Assembly: GCF_030817655.1 (NCBI RefSeq)
Contig: NZ_JAUSZM010000003.1
Span: 6,944,001 to 7,008,000, forward strand
Source of the DNA: Streptomyces sp. V4I2
Lineage (GTDB): Bacteria > Actinomycetota > Actinomycetes > Streptomycetales > Streptomycetaceae
Direction: 5' to 3'
DNA: 64,000 bases
Made by a program: the position numbers and the translations under genes. Below, in pieces: positions 45,608 to 54,955 of this stretch. Every line of letters starts with the position of its first letter. The first letter of the stretch is position 1. The notes under the pieces were generated by a model. The model ran no database searches. It saw only the letters and a program-made list of their open reading frames with translations, and was not told where the DNA came from.

Positions 45608-45997
45608 TTGCTGCACCACGTGGAGCTGTGGGTGCCGGATCTGGAGCGCGCGGTCGGCTCCTGGGGATGGCTGCTGGAGCGGCTGGGCTACGAGGAGTAC
45701 CAGAGCTGGGCCGACGGGCGCAGTTGGCGGATGGCGGACACGTACATCGTCCTCGAACAGTCGCCGGCGCTGCGTCTCGGCGAGCCGTACGACCGCATGC
45801 GCCCCGGCCTCAACCACCTCGCCTTCCACGTGCCGAGCCGCGCGGACCTCGACGCGCTGATCGAGGCGGCGCCGGAACACGGCTGGACCCTGATGTTCCC
45901 GGACCGGCATCCCTACGCGGGCGGGCCGGAGCACTACGCCGGCTACCTGGAGGACGGGGACGGGTTCGAGGTGGAGCTGGTGGCGCGGAAGAACTGA
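45608..45997 (+). CDS. VOC-superfamily (glyoxalase-like) protein
   Basis: A 129-residue protein with two beta-alpha-beta-beta-beta halves. Probable metal ligands are the His in LHHVELWV, the His in LNHLAFHV and the Glu in FEVELVA. TTG 45608 is the likely start behind AAGGGAG. The reaction is unknown: it could be an isomerase, lyase or resistance-type binding protein. Confidence 0.8.
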   Translation: MLHHVELWVPDLERAVGSWGWLLERLGYEEYQSWADGRSWRMADTYIVLEQSPALRLGEPYDRMRPGLNHLAFHVPSRADLDALIEAAPEHGWTLMFPDRHPYAGGPEHYAGYLEDGDGFEVELVARKN

Positions 45998-46058
45998 GCG
46001 AGGACCGATTCGCTTAATCGTTCGACAGGCGGGTGCCGGTCCGGGAGCATCCTCGTCG

Positions 46059-46562
46059 ATGACAAGAACCGACACTCCTCCCGCGTGGGACGAACGCACC
46101 CAGCTGACCACCTTCCTCGACTACGCCCGCGACACCGCCCGCGCCAAGTGCGAGGACGTCTCGGCGGAGAACGCGCGCAAGGCCCCGCTGCCGGGTTCGC
46201 CGCTGATGACCGTGAGCGGACTGATCAATCACCTGCGCTGGGTCGAGTACTACTGGTTCCAGGTGGTCTTCCTCGGTGAGGAGGACGAGGGGCCCTGGAC
46301 CGACGAGGACCCCGACCGCGAGATGCGCATCGCCGTCGACTTCCCGCTCCCGGACCTCTTGAAGGAGTACGCCGAACAGGCGTCCCGATACCGCGAGTTG
46401 GTCGCCGCCCACGACCTGGACACCAAGGCCAAGCGCACCATGCGCGACGGCGTCCGGGCCGACCTCCGCTGGATCCTCCTCCACCTGACCGAGGAGACGG
46501 CACGGCACAACGGGCACCTGGACATCCTGCGGGAACTGGTCGACGGCACGACGGGCGTGTAG
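46059..46562 (+). CDS. DinB/DUF664 family protein
   Basis: A 167-residue four-helix protein of the DinB superfamily. The metal-binding His triad is visible: INHLRWVEYYWF, LLHLTEETARHNGHLDI. In actinobacteria this fold includes mycothiol-dependent S-transferases and maleylpyruvate isomerase. The presence of mshB at 61.6 kb agrees with a mycothiol-using host. ATG at 46059. A bidirectional hairpin follows. Confidence 0.84.
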   Translation: MTRTDTPPAWDERTQLTTFLDYARDTARAKCEDVSAENARKAPLPGSPLMTVSGLINHLRWVEYYWFQVVFLGEEDEGPWTDEDPDREMRIAVDFPLPDLLKEYAEQASRYRELVAAHDLDTKAKRTMRDGVRADLRWILLHLTEETARHNGHLDILRELVDGTTGV

Positions 46563-46584
46563 GCGACGAACGGCCGTAAAGGTG

Positions 46585-46614
46585 AAGGCCCGCGCCTGGG
46601 TGGGCGCGGGCCTT
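46585..46614. terminator. Bidirectional terminator between DinB gene and second peptide operon
   Basis: A perfect 12-bp stem (AAGGCCCGCGCC / GGCGCGGGCCTT) with a 6-nt loop lies between convergent genes. A-rich and T-rich ends are present on both strands. Confidence 0.85.
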
Positions 46615-46702
46615 CGTCCCCTGGAGCGGACGTTCGTGGGCTCGGGTCAATGGGCCGGAAGGTCCGTTCCGCTGTGGAGGCGGCTGACGGTGAAGAGGTG
46701 TG

Positions 46703-47749
46703 TCAGACCGCCGCCTGGGGGTCCTTGGAGAGGCGGGGGGCCGGAACGGTTCCCTCCGTCTCGGGGTAGTGGCAGGCGGTGAGGTGACCGGGCTTGTTGC
46801 CCTCGACCTGGACCAGCGGCGGGGCCTCGCTCGCGCACTTGTCCGTCGCCTTCCAGCAGCGGGTGCGGAAGCGGCAGCCGGAGGGCGGGTTGATCGGGGA
46901 CGGCACGTCGCCCTTGAGGAGGATGCGCTCACGGGCCGGGACGTCGTCCGCGGTGGCCTCGGGTACGGCGGACAGCAGGGCCCGCGTGTAGGGGTGGCGC
47001 GGATTGCCGTAGAGGTCGTCGCGGTCGGCGATCTCCACGATCTTGCCGAGGTACATGACCGCCACGCGCTGCGAGAAGTGGCGGACGATCGCGAGGTCGT
47101 GGGCGATGAAGACGAAGGCGATGCCCAGGTCCTTCTGGACCTGCTGGAGCAGGTTCACGACCTGTGCCTGGATGGAGACGTCCAGCGCCGAGACCGGCTC
47201 GTCGGCCACGATCAGCTTCGGCTCCAGGGCCAGCGCGCGGGCCACCCCGATGCGCTGGCGCTGGCCGCCGGAGAACTCGTGCGGGAAGCGGTTGTAGTGC
47301 TCAGGGTTGAGGCCGACGATCTCCAGCAGTTCCCGGACGCGTTTCTCGCGGCCGCCCGCCGGGTTGATGTCGTTGATCTCCATCGGACCGGCGATGATCT
47401 TGCCGACCGTCTGCCGGGGGTTCAGGGACGCGTACGGGTCCTGGAAGATCATCTGGATCTCGGACCTGATCGGCGCCAGCTCCTTGCGGCCGGCGTGCGT
47501 GATGTCCTGGCCGCGGTACGAGACCTTGCCGCCCGTCGGCTCCAACAGCCGCGTGATCAGCCGTCCGGTCGTGGACTTGCCGCAGCCGGACTCGCCGACC
47601 AGGCCCAGGCTCTCGCCCTCGGCGACGGAGAAGTCCAGCCCGTCCACGGCCTGTACGGCACCGACCGTGCGCCGGATCGGGAAGCCGCCCCTGATCGGGA
47701 AGTGCTTGGTCAGACCGCTGACGTCCAGGAGGGGGTTCGCGTTGCTCAT
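46703..47749 (-). CDS. Peptide ABC transporter ATPase, OppF/DppF type (bldK-type operon 2)
   Basis: A 348-residue ATPase closely similar to the one at 43303, sharing FPIRRTVGAVQAVDG, GLVGESGCGKS, the RSEIQMIFQDPY-SLNPRQTVGKII block, FSGGQRQRIGVARAL and ADEPVSALDVSIQAQVV. The CRFRTRCWKATDKC cysteine tail is present. ATG 47749. It is the last gene of the minus-strand operon, 26 bp after the partner ATPase. Confidence 0.9.
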   Translation of the reverse strand: MSNANPLLDVSGLTKHFPIRGGFPIRRTVGAVQAVDGLDFSVAEGESLGLVGESGCGKSTTGRLITRLLEPTGGKVSYRGQDITHAGRKELAPIRSEIQMIFQDPYASLNPRQTVGKIIAGPMEINDINPAGGREKRVRELLEIVGLNPEHYNRFPHEFSGGQRQRIGVARALALEPKLIVADEPVSALDVSIQAQVVNLLQQVQKDLGIAFVFIAHDLAIVRHFSQRVAVMYLGKIVEIADRDDLYGNPRHPYTRALLSAVPEATADDVPARERILLKGDVPSPINPPSGCRFRTRCWKATDKCASEAPPLVQVEGNKPGHLTACHYPETEGTVPAPRLSKDPQAAV

Positions 47750-47775
47750 GATCTTGAAGTCCCGTCTCGTGTCCG

Positions 47776-48813
47776 TCAGTTGTGCCGGGCTACGGCGAAG
47801 TCGGCGAAGAATTCCCGGCGCTGGTCCGGCGTGAGGTGGCAGGCGGAACCCCGGCCGGCCACGACCTCCAGGGCCGGCTGCTCGGTCGAGCAGAACCCGC
47901 CCGCGACCTTCTCGGCGAAGGTGCACCGCGGGTGGAAGCGGCACCCCGACGGCGGGTTGAGCAGGGAGGGCGGAGAGCCCGGGATCGGTGACAGCGGCAC
48001 GTCGACCGGACCGTCCAGGCTCGGCATCGAGTTCATCAGGCCCAGCGTGTAGGGGTGCTGCGGGCTGCGCAGTACTTCCTTCTTGGTGCCGCGCTCCACG
48101 CACCGGCCGCCGTACATCACCAGCACGTCGTCCGCGATGTCGGCGATGACACCGAGGTCGTGCGTGATGAAGACGATCGCCGTCCCGAACTCCTGCTGGA
48201 GATCCTTGAGCAGGTCCATGATCTGCGCCTGGACCGTCACGTCCAGGGCCGTCGTCGGCTCGTCCGCGATCAGCAGCTCGGGGTCGCACACCAGCGCCAT
48301 CGCGATCATCGCGCGCTGGCGCATGCCGCCGGAGAACTGGTGCGGGTAGTCGTCCACCCGCACGTCCGGCTGGGGAATCCCGACCCGCTTCAGCATCTCG
48401 ACCGCCCGCGCCCGGGCCTCCTTCTTGGAGGCGCCGGTGTGCTTGCGGTACGTCTCGCCGATCTGCTTGCCGATGGTGTGGTACGGCGACAGCGAGGCCA
48501 GGGCGTCCTGGAAGATCATCGCCATCTTGTTGCCGCGCAGCCGCTCCAGCTCCCGCTCGGAGGCGGTGAGCAGCTCCTTGCCGTCGAGCAGGATCTCCCC
48601 GTCGATCGCGGTGCGGGCACGGTCGTGCAGGCCCAGGATCGTCAGGTTGGTGACGGACTTGCCAGAACCCGACTCGCCCACGATGCCGAGCGTCTTGCCC
48701 TTGGCGACGTCGAAGCTGAGGCCATCGACGGCCTTGACGATGCCGTCCTCGGTGGAGAAGTGGACTTTCAGGTCCCTGACGGAGAGGAAGGACTGCTGAT
48801 CGGTGCTCGTCAC
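47776..48813 (-). CDS. Peptide ABC transporter ATPase, OppD/DppD type (bldK-type operon 2)
   Basis: A 345-residue ATPase: GESGSGKS, FSGGMRQRAMIAMAL, LLIADEPTTALD, ITHDLGVIADIADD, and the CRFHPRCTF cysteine tail. It is a clear paralogue of the 42191 gene over its full length. GTG 48813 lies 8 bp behind AGGAG. The longer open frame upstream is a shadow of the permease gene. Confidence 0.9.
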   Translation of the reverse strand: MTSTDQQSFLSVRDLKVHFSTEDGIVKAVDGLSFDVAKGKTLGIVGESGSGKSVTNLTILGLHDRARTAIDGEILLDGKELLTASERELERLRGNKMAMIFQDALASLSPYHTIGKQIGETYRKHTGASKKEARARAVEMLKRVGIPQPDVRVDDYPHQFSGGMRQRAMIAMALVCDPELLIADEPTTALDVTVQAQIMDLLKDLQQEFGTAIVFITHDLGVIADIADDVLVMYGGRCVERGTKKEVLRSPQHPYTLGLMNSMPSLDGPVDVPLSPIPGSPPSLLNPPSGCRFHPRCTFAEKVAGGFCSTEQPALEVVAGRGSACHLTPDQRREFFADFAVARHN

Positions 48814-48884
48814 GGGGACGCTCCTGGGGGATGGTGCGAGAGTCGCCGGGTGGGGCGGTGGGAGGAAGATGGCTGGGGCGGAGG

Positions 48885-49865
48885 TCAGGCGAGCCGGATC
48901 CGCGGGTCGATGAGGGCGTAGACGGCGTCCACGATGATGTTGGCGAAGACGATGCCGGCGGCCGCGACGACCGTGACGCCGAGCAGCATGGGCAGGTCGC
49001 TGTCGGTGACCGCCCGGACGGCGAGCGTGCCGATGCCCTGGAGACTGAACGTCGACTCGGTGATGATCGCGCCGCCGATCAGCGTGCCCATGTCGATGCC
49101 GAAGATGGTCACGATCGGCCCCATGGCACCGCGCCAGGCGAAGCGGAAGAAGACCGAGCGCCGCGACAGGCCCTTCGCGCGGGCCGTGCGCACGTAGTCC
49201 TCGCTCAGCTGCTCCACCAGCTGCGAGCGGGTCATACGGGTGTAGTTGGCCGTGAAGATGATGGACAGCACGATCCACGGCAGCAGGAGGCCGGAGACCC
49301 AGGCGCCCGGGTTCTCGGTGAACGGCGTGTACGAGGGCTGGCTCAGGATGCCGGCCTGCTGCACCAGGAAGAACATCGCGATGTAGCCGACGAAGTAGAT
49401 CTGCATCGACGAGCCGAGCAGCGAGAACGAGCTGGCGATCTTGTCCAGCGCCTTGCCCTGCTTGACCGCGGCCACCATGCCCGCGCCGATACCGACGATC
49501 AGGAAGAAGAAGGCCGCACCGAAGGCGAGGGACAGCGTCGTCGGGAAGCGGTCCATGATCGTCCCGAAGACCGGCTCGCTGTTGGTGAACGAGTAGCCGA
49601 GGCACGGCGCGTCGCAGTGCCCGACGCCCGTGTAGTCACGGCCCACGAAGATGCCCTGCAGCCAGTGCCAGTACTGGACCGGCATCGGGTCGGCGATCCC
49701 GAGGTTCTGCCGTACCTGCGCGAGCAGTTGGTCGTCACAGACCTTGCCGCAGGCCATCCGCGCCGGGTCACGCGGGATGGCGTAGAAGAGGAAGAAGGTG
49801 ACGGCGCTGATGATCAGCAGAATGACGAGTGCGCCGAGCACTCGGCGGACCAGGAAACGGAACAT
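48885..49865 (-). CDS. Peptide ABC transporter permease, OppB/DppB type (bldK-type operon 2)
   Basis: A 326-residue permease, the same length as its paralogue at 41200, with span 1 at about 8-28, the outer-loop Cys pairs (MACGKVCDD, GHCDAPCLGYSF), six spans in total and coupling loop DYVRTARAKGLSRRSVFFR. ATG at 49865, 98 bp after the binding-protein stop with a hairpin in between. Confidence 0.87.
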   Translation of the reverse strand: MFRFLVRRVLGALVILLIISAVTFFLFYAIPRDPARMACGKVCDDQLLAQVRQNLGIADPMPVQYWHWLQGIFVGRDYTGVGHCDAPCLGYSFTNSEPVFGTIMDRFPTTLSLAFGAAFFFLIVGIGAGMVAAVKQGKALDKIASSFSLLGSSMQIYFVGYIAMFFLVQQAGILSQPSYTPFTENPGAWVSGLLLPWIVLSIIFTANYTRMTRSQLVEQLSEDYVRTARAKGLSRRSVFFRFAWRGAMGPIVTIFGIDMGTLIGGAIITESTFSLQGIGTLAVRAVTDSDLPMLLGVTVVAAAGIVFANIIVDAVYALIDPRIRLA

Positions 49866-49925
49866 GGGGTGAGACTTTCCGGACGGGGCGCCGTCGCCGG
49901 GGGTGTGGGGAGCGTGGACGGGGCC

Positions 49926-49954
49926 GGGGCGGCGGTCGCGAGAACCGCCGCCCC
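49926..49954 (-). terminator. Intercistronic hairpin after binding-protein gene (operon 2)
   Basis: A perfect 11-bp stem (49926-49936 with 49944-49954) with a 7-nt loop lies 10 bp after the binding-protein stop and 61 bp before the permease. Its position equals that of the hairpin in operon 1, though the sequence differs. Confidence 0.78.
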
Positions 49955-49963
49955 GAGGAGACG

Positions 49964-51721
49964 TCAGGCCTTGGCGAAGACCTTGCCGATGGCGACGCAG
50001 GTGTCGCCGGCGTTGTAGACGACGCCGCCGACCTTGGAGCCGTAGAAGTAGTTGCGGACCGGGTTGTAGTCCGGGACGCAGGCGGCGAGCTCCATGATCT
50101 GCTTGTCGATCGCGCCCCAGGCGGCGTTGGCCTTGTCCGGGTCGGTGATGGCGGTGGCCGTGGCGATGGCCTTGTTCACGCTGGTGTTGTTCAGCTGCGA
50201 CCAGTTGACGCCGCCGTCGGAGATCTGGCTGCCGTCCCAGCAGGGCTGGATGACCGCGTAACCGGCCGGCCAGTCCGGGCCCCAGCCGGCGGCGAACATG
50301 TCGAACTTGTTGTCCAGCTGGCCGATCTGGCTGTAGAAGGTCGTCTTGTCGACCTGCTGGGTCACCACGTCGAAGCCGGCCTTGGTGAGGGCGGTCTTGA
50401 TGGTGACGGCCGACTTGACGGCCTGGTCGGACTGCTGGAAGGCGATGACGATCTTCTGGCCCTCGGCACCGGCCTCCTTCAGGAGCGCCTTGGCCTTCTC
50501 CGGGTCACCCATCGGCTTGGTCTTCTTGCCGTACAGGTCGAAGTCCGTGTGGCCCGGGGTGAGCGGGGAGATGATCGTGGTCGCGGTCGCGGTCACGGCC
50601 GAACCACCGCGCAGCTGCTTGAGCTGCGCCGCGGGCCACGCCCAGTTGAGGGCCTGGCGGACCTTGACGTCCTTGACGCGGGTCAGGTTGATCGGGAAGT
50701 AGTAGCAGGTCGTGTCGACCTGGGTCAGCACGCGCTTCTTCAGCGTGGCGTCGCCGAGCACCTTCGAGACGCGCTCGGGAGCGACCTCGTTGAGCAGGGA
50801 GAGCGAGAACTGGTCGTTGCCCGAGTCCGCGATGTAGCGGTCCGTGGAGGCCAGCGACTGGAAGCCGAACTGCATGACGACCTTGTCCGGGTAGCCGTTG
50901 CGGACCGGGTCCTTGTCGGCCTCCCAGTGCTCGTTGCGCACCAGGGTCAGGGACTTGTCGATGCTGCGGGACTGGATCTTGTACGGGCCGCAGGAGTAGG
51001 GGCGCTTGTCGTACTTCTTCTGCGTGTCGTGCTTCTTGGGCACGATCGCGAAGCCGCGCATGGCCAGCATGAACGGGAAGTCGGCGTGCGCTTCCTTCAG
51101 CCGGAAGGTGATGGTGCTGCCGTCGACCTCGAGCGAGGACAGGTGCTTGCCCTCGTAGGGGCCCTTGTACTTGTCGCCGCCCTCGAGCCAGCCCTGCGGG
51201 TAGCGGGGACCCTCGGTGACGAAGGAGGCGAAGAGGCGCTCGAAGGTGTGGCGGACGTCGTCGATGGTGACGTCGGCGCCGTCCTCCCACTTCACGCCGT
51301 CCTTCAGCGTGAAGGACCAGGTCTTGCCGCCGTCCTTCACGGTGCCCGCGTCCGTGGCGAGGTCGCCGACCAGGGTGGTGTTGCCCTTGGAGTCGACCCG
51401 GTAGCCGGTCAGACCGCGCAGGAACAGGACCGAGCCGGCACCCGTGTACGACGAGTAGATCTGCGCCGGGTCCAGGTGGTCGAAGTCGATCTGGTCGAGG
51501 GTGTAGATCGTGCCGCCCTTGACCGCGCCCGGCATCTCCGGGGCGGGGCCCGCGGAGTCGGCCTTGGTGCCGACGGTGATCTCGGCAGCCTTGCCCTGGG
51601 GTGCCTTGGTGGAGCTACCGCCGCTGCCACCGGCGTTGCCGCTGCTGCACGCGCTCAGGACGGTGGACGCACCTGCAGCCACGGTGGTGGCTATCAGGAA
51701 GTTTCTGCGGGAAAAGGACAT
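49964..51721 (-). CDS. Oligopeptide-binding lipoprotein with Tat-type signal (bldK-type operon 2)
   Basis: A 585-residue family 5 binding protein. The signal MSFSRRNFLIATTVAAGAS carries a twin-arginine motif (SRRNFL) followed by lipobox LSAC (C25), so export is probably by Tat. The paralogue at 39304 has a Sec-type signal. Family landmarks match that paralogue (GGTIYTLDQIDFDHLDPAQIY, GKTWSFTLKDGVKW, DDVRHTFERLFASFV). Two cysteines in the mature C-terminal part (PCWDGSQI, AACVPDY) and DTCVAIG are unusual for the family. Confidence 0.88.
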   Translation of the reverse strand: MSFSRRNFLIATTVAAGASTVLSACSSGNAGGSGGSSTKAPQGKAAEITVGTKADSAGPAPEMPGAVKGGTIYTLDQIDFDHLDPAQIYSSYTGAGSVLFLRGLTGYRVDSKGNTTLVGDLATDAGTVKDGGKTWSFTLKDGVKWEDGADVTIDDVRHTFERLFASFVTEGPRYPQGWLEGGDKYKGPYEGKHLSSLEVDGSTITFRLKEAHADFPFMLAMRGFAIVPKKHDTQKKYDKRPYSCGPYKIQSRSIDKSLTLVRNEHWEADKDPVRNGYPDKVVMQFGFQSLASTDRYIADSGNDQFSLSLLNEVAPERVSKVLGDATLKKRVLTQVDTTCYYFPINLTRVKDVKVRQALNWAWPAAQLKQLRGGSAVTATATTIISPLTPGHTDFDLYGKKTKPMGDPEKAKALLKEAGAEGQKIVIAFQQSDQAVKSAVTIKTALTKAGFDVVTQQVDKTTFYSQIGQLDNKFDMFAAGWGPDWPAGYAVIQPCWDGSQISDGGVNWSQLNNTSVNKAIATATAITDPDKANAAWGAIDKQIMELAACVPDYNPVRNYFYGSKVGGVVYNAGDTCVAIGKVFAKA

Positions 51722-51805
51722 GGCTACCTGCCTAGACGTGATGGATGAGAGAGACGGGCTACGAGCTGTCGGCGACCGGACGACGATGACCGGGCCGGGT
51801 AGGAC

Positions 51806-52831
51806 TCAGCGCTTGGACTTCGGGTCGAGTGCGTCGCGTACCGAGTCGCCGAGCAGGTTGAAGGCGAGGACGAAGATGATCATCGAGACGCCCGGGAAGA
51901 TCATGAACGTGATGTCTTCCGTGTAGAACTGCGCGCCGCGCTGGATCATGACGCCCCAGTCCGGGGTCGGGTCGATGATGCCGACGCCGAGGAAGGCGAG
52001 GCCCGCCTCCGCGGTCACGAAGGCCGGGAGGGCGAGGGTGGACTGGATCAGGATCGGAGTCCACAGGTTGGGCAGCAGTTCCTTGAAGATGATGCGGGCC
52101 GGCGAGGCCCCGGTCACCTTCGCCGCCTCCACGAACTCCCGCTCACGAAGGGCCAGTACCTGGCCGCGCAGCAGGCGGGCGATGGACGCCCAGCCGAAGG
52201 CCGTGAGGACGAGGATCAGGCAGGTGGCCCGCAAAGAGGTGGGGATCTCGTCGTCGGGGGCGACGAAGAGGCCGTACACGACGGGCATGAAGGCGATGAA
52301 GAACAGCGTGGACGGGAACGACAGCAGGATGTCGATGACCCGGCCGATGAGGTAGTCGGTCCTGCCGCCGAGGTAACCGGCGGTGATGCCGATGACCACG
52401 CCGATGATGGTGACCAGGACCGTGGTGGCCGTCGCGATGAGCAGCGAGGTGCGGATGCCGTACAGGAGGAACGTGAAGACGTCGCGGCCCAGTGCCGGTT
52501 CGATGCCGAACCAGAAGTCGCCGTCGATGCCGCCGTTCGGCTTGAGCGGGAAGCCGGCCTCGTTGAGCAGGCCGGTCTGCTCCTGGCCGTACAGCGTGTA
52601 CGGGTCCTTGCCGTAGAGCGAGGCGATCAGCGGAGCGCATATCGCGATCACGAAGAAGAAGATCACGATGCACGCGGAGATCACGCCCGTCCGGTCCCGC
52701 TTGAAGCGGGTCCAGGCGAGACGGCCCGGGGAGCGGCTCTCGGCGCCCTTGAGGGTGGAGGACGCCGCAGGCTTCTCGACGGTCTCGTCGGTCACCTCGA
52801 GCGGGGCAGCCGCAGATGTTGGGGGGGTCAT
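51806..52831 (-). CDS. Peptide ABC transporter permease, OppC/DppC type (bldK-type operon 2)
   Basis: A 341-residue permease: cytoplasmic N-terminus of about 50 residues, six spans, coupling loop EFVEAAKVTGASPARIIFKE, and the same post-span-1 loop pattern (YGKDPYTLYGQEQTGLLN, GGIDGDFWFG) as the 38170 gene. ATG 52831 is preceded by AGGAG. It is the first gene of the operon. Its leader contains a long inverted repeat that ends 18 bp before the start. Confidence 0.87.
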   Translation of the reverse strand: MTPPTSAAAPLEVTDETVEKPAASSTLKGAESRSPGRLAWTRFKRDRTGVISACIVIFFFVIAICAPLIASLYGKDPYTLYGQEQTGLLNEAGFPLKPNGGIDGDFWFGIEPALGRDVFTFLLYGIRTSLLIATATTVLVTIIGVVIGITAGYLGGRTDYLIGRVIDILLSFPSTLFFIAFMPVVYGLFVAPDDEIPTSLRATCLILVLTAFGWASIARLLRGQVLALREREFVEAAKVTGASPARIIFKELLPNLWTPILIQSTLALPAFVTAEAGLAFLGVGIIDPTPDWGVMIQRGAQFYTEDITFMIFPGVSMIIFVLAFNLLGDSVRDALDPKSKR

Positions 52832-52849
52832 GGTGCTCCTGGCCCACGG

Positions 52850-52901
52850 AAAAGTCCGATGACTCCGCAGGGCACTCCCCTACGGGCTACGCCGGACTTT
52901 T
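52850..52901 (-). promoter_or_regulatory. Leader hairpin of bldK-type operon 2
   Basis: AAAAGTCCG (52850-52858) and CGGACTTTT (52893-52901) form 9-bp arms. Between them a GTAGGG/CCCTGC inner stem can form. In the minus orientation the structure ends with a short T-run just before the Shine-Dalgarno of the first permease, so it could act as an attenuator or as a translation-blocking hairpin. Confidence 0.55.
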
Positions 52902-53314
52902 TCAACGCAATTCGTTCAAGGTCAATAAAATCTGAGTCGACTTGGGCGTCTCTTTACGTTCTTTGCCTTTCCATGACTCTTCCGTAGCTACGCGTGTAGC
53001 GTGCCGTGATCGACTCGTGTCTTACATCGGGCTAACTGGACCAATCGGTCAATGAGTTCGATATGCGGACGCCGCTGTGTCGGAATGCGTACACCGAGAC
53101 GTTCCTTTCCAACGGTTCGGTATCGCTTGCCGAAGATCCATTGCGCCCTTTGGTGAAGATCCATTGCTTCGGAACCGGATCGTCCGCTTCAGTGTCCCGT
53201 TCGGGTGCGTGCATCCGGATGGCGCGTACCTCCAAAGGCCCGAGCCCGTGTGCGGTATCCATCCTTTGCCCCGATATTTGCCGGTAACGGACCGGCATTC
53301 ATAGGAGGCACTCC
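52902..53314. promoter_or_regulatory. Divergent control region of two peptide-transport operons
   Basis: About 410 bp with lower GC content and no gene. GAAGATCCATTGC occurs twice as direct repeats (53132-53144, 53155-53167), 23 bp apart (about two helical turns). TTCGG-N9-CCGAA lies beside the first copy. AGGAGG at 53304-53309 serves the binding-protein gene at 53315. Promoters for both operons should lie here, but no clear consensus pair is seen. Confidence 0.5.
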
Positions 53315-54949
53315 ATGCGCGGAGCCACGCACGCCAGATGGGCCGCCTGCGCGGCGGCGGCAGCGCTCGCCGCGACGGCCTGCGGGGGCGGTGACAGCGA
53401 CACCGGCGGCAGCGGCGACACCGGCGCGGTGCTCAGTTCCTCCTGGGGAGACCCGCAGAACCCGCTGGAGCCGGCCAACACCAACGAGGTGCAGGGCGGC
53501 AAGGTCCTCGACATGATCTTCCGGAGTCTGAAGAAGTACGACCCGGAGACCGGCAAGGCCGAGGACATGCTCGCCGAGAAGATCGACACCTCGGACTCGC
53601 AGAACTTCACCGTCACCATCAAGGACGGCTGGACCTTCAGCAACGGCGAGAAGGTCACGGCCAAGTCCTTCGTCGACGCCTGGAACTACGGCGCGAGCCT
53701 GAAGAACAACCAGAAGAACGCGTACTTCTTCGGTTACATCGAGGGCTACGACAAGACCCACCCCGCGAAGGGCAAGCAGAGCGCCGACACGCTCTCCGGC
53801 CTGAAGGTCGTCGACGACAGGACCTTCACGGTCAAGCTCAGCCAGAAGTTCTCGACCTTCCCCGACACCCTCGGCTACCCCGCGTTCGCCCCGCTCCCGC
53901 GCGCCTTCTTCGACGACCACGACGCTTGGGTGAAGAAGCCGGTCGGCAACGGGCCCTACACCGTCGACTCGTACACCAAGGGCTCGCAGATGTCCCTGCG
54001 GGCCTGGGACGGCTACCCCGGCCCGGACAAGGCGCAGAACGGCGGCGTGGACCTGAAGGTCTACACCGACAACAACACCGCCTACACCGACCTGATGGCC
54101 GGCAACCTCGACCTGGTCGACGACGTCCCCGCCGCCCAGCTCAAGAACGTCAAGAGCGACCTCGGCGACCGGTACATCAACACCCCGGCCGGCATCATCC
54201 AGACGCTCTCCTTCCCGTTCTACGACGAGGCCTGGAACAAGGCCGGGACGGAGAAGGTCCGCACCGGACTGTCCCGGGCCATCAACCGCGAGCAGATCAC
54301 CGAGACGATCTTCCAGAAGACCCGCACCCCCGCCACCGACTGGACCTCCCCGGTCCTCGGCGAGGACGGCGGCTTCAAGGAAGGCCTGTGCGGGGACGCC
54401 TGCGAGTACGACGCCGACGCCGCCAAGAAGCTGATCAAGGAGGGCGGCGGGCTCCCCGGCGGGCAGGTCAAGATCACGTACAACACGGACACCGGGTCCC
54501 ACCGGGAGTGGGTCGACGCGGTCTGCAACTCCATCAACAACGCGCTCGACAACGACAAGGCCTGCGTCGGCAACCCGATCGGCACCTTCGCCGACTTCCG
54601 CAACCAGATCACCGACGAGAAGATGCCCGGCCCGTTCCGCGCCGGCTGGCAGATGGACTACCCGCTGATCCAGAACTTCCTGCAGCCGCTGTACTACACC
54701 AACGCCTCCTCCAACGACGGCAAGTGGACCAACAAGGAGTTCGACCAGCTCGTCGACGAGGCCAACGCCGAGACCGACACGGCGACTGCGGTGGAGAAGT
54801 TCCAGCAGGCCGAGGAGGTCCTCAGGGACGACATGGGCGCCATCCCGCTCTGGTACCAGAACGGCAGCGCCGGCTACTCGGACCGGCTGTCCAACGTGAA
54901 GCTCAACCCCTTCAGCGTCCCGGTCTACAACGAGATCAAGGTCGGCTGA
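53315..54949 (+). CDS. Oligopeptide-binding lipoprotein (transport operon 3)
   Basis: A 544-residue family 5 binding protein of the OppA/MppA-like branch: lipobox ATAC (C23), WGDPQNPLEPANTNEVQGGKVLDMIF, SQNFTVTIKDGWTFSNGEKVTAKSFVDAW, GNGPYTV. It differs from the two bldK-type proteins and has the normal family length. ATG 53315 with AGGAGG. It is the first gene of a five-gene plus-strand operon in the usual Opp order. Confidence 0.9.
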   Translation: MRGATHARWAACAAAAALAATACGGGDSDTGGSGDTGAVLSSSWGDPQNPLEPANTNEVQGGKVLDMIFRSLKKYDPETGKAEDMLAEKIDTSDSQNFTVTIKDGWTFSNGEKVTAKSFVDAWNYGASLKNNQKNAYFFGYIEGYDKTHPAKGKQSADTLSGLKVVDDRTFTVKLSQKFSTFPDTLGYPAFAPLPRAFFDDHDAWVKKPVGNGPYTVDSYTKGSQMSLRAWDGYPGPDKAQNGGVDLKVYTDNNTAYTDLMAGNLDLVDDVPAAQLKNVKSDLGDRYINTPAGIIQTLSFPFYDEAWNKAGTEKVRTGLSRAINREQITETIFQKTRTPATDWTSPVLGEDGGFKEGLCGDACEYDADAAKKLIKEGGGLPGGQVKITYNTDTGSHREWVDAVCNSINNALDNDKACVGNPIGTFADFRNQITDEKMPGPFRAGWQMDYPLIQNFLQPLYYTNASSNDGKWTNKEFDQLVDEANAETDTATAVEKFQQAEEVLRDDMGAIPLWYQNGSAGYSDRLSNVKLNPFSVPVYNEIKVG

Positions 54950-54955
54950 GCGTCC

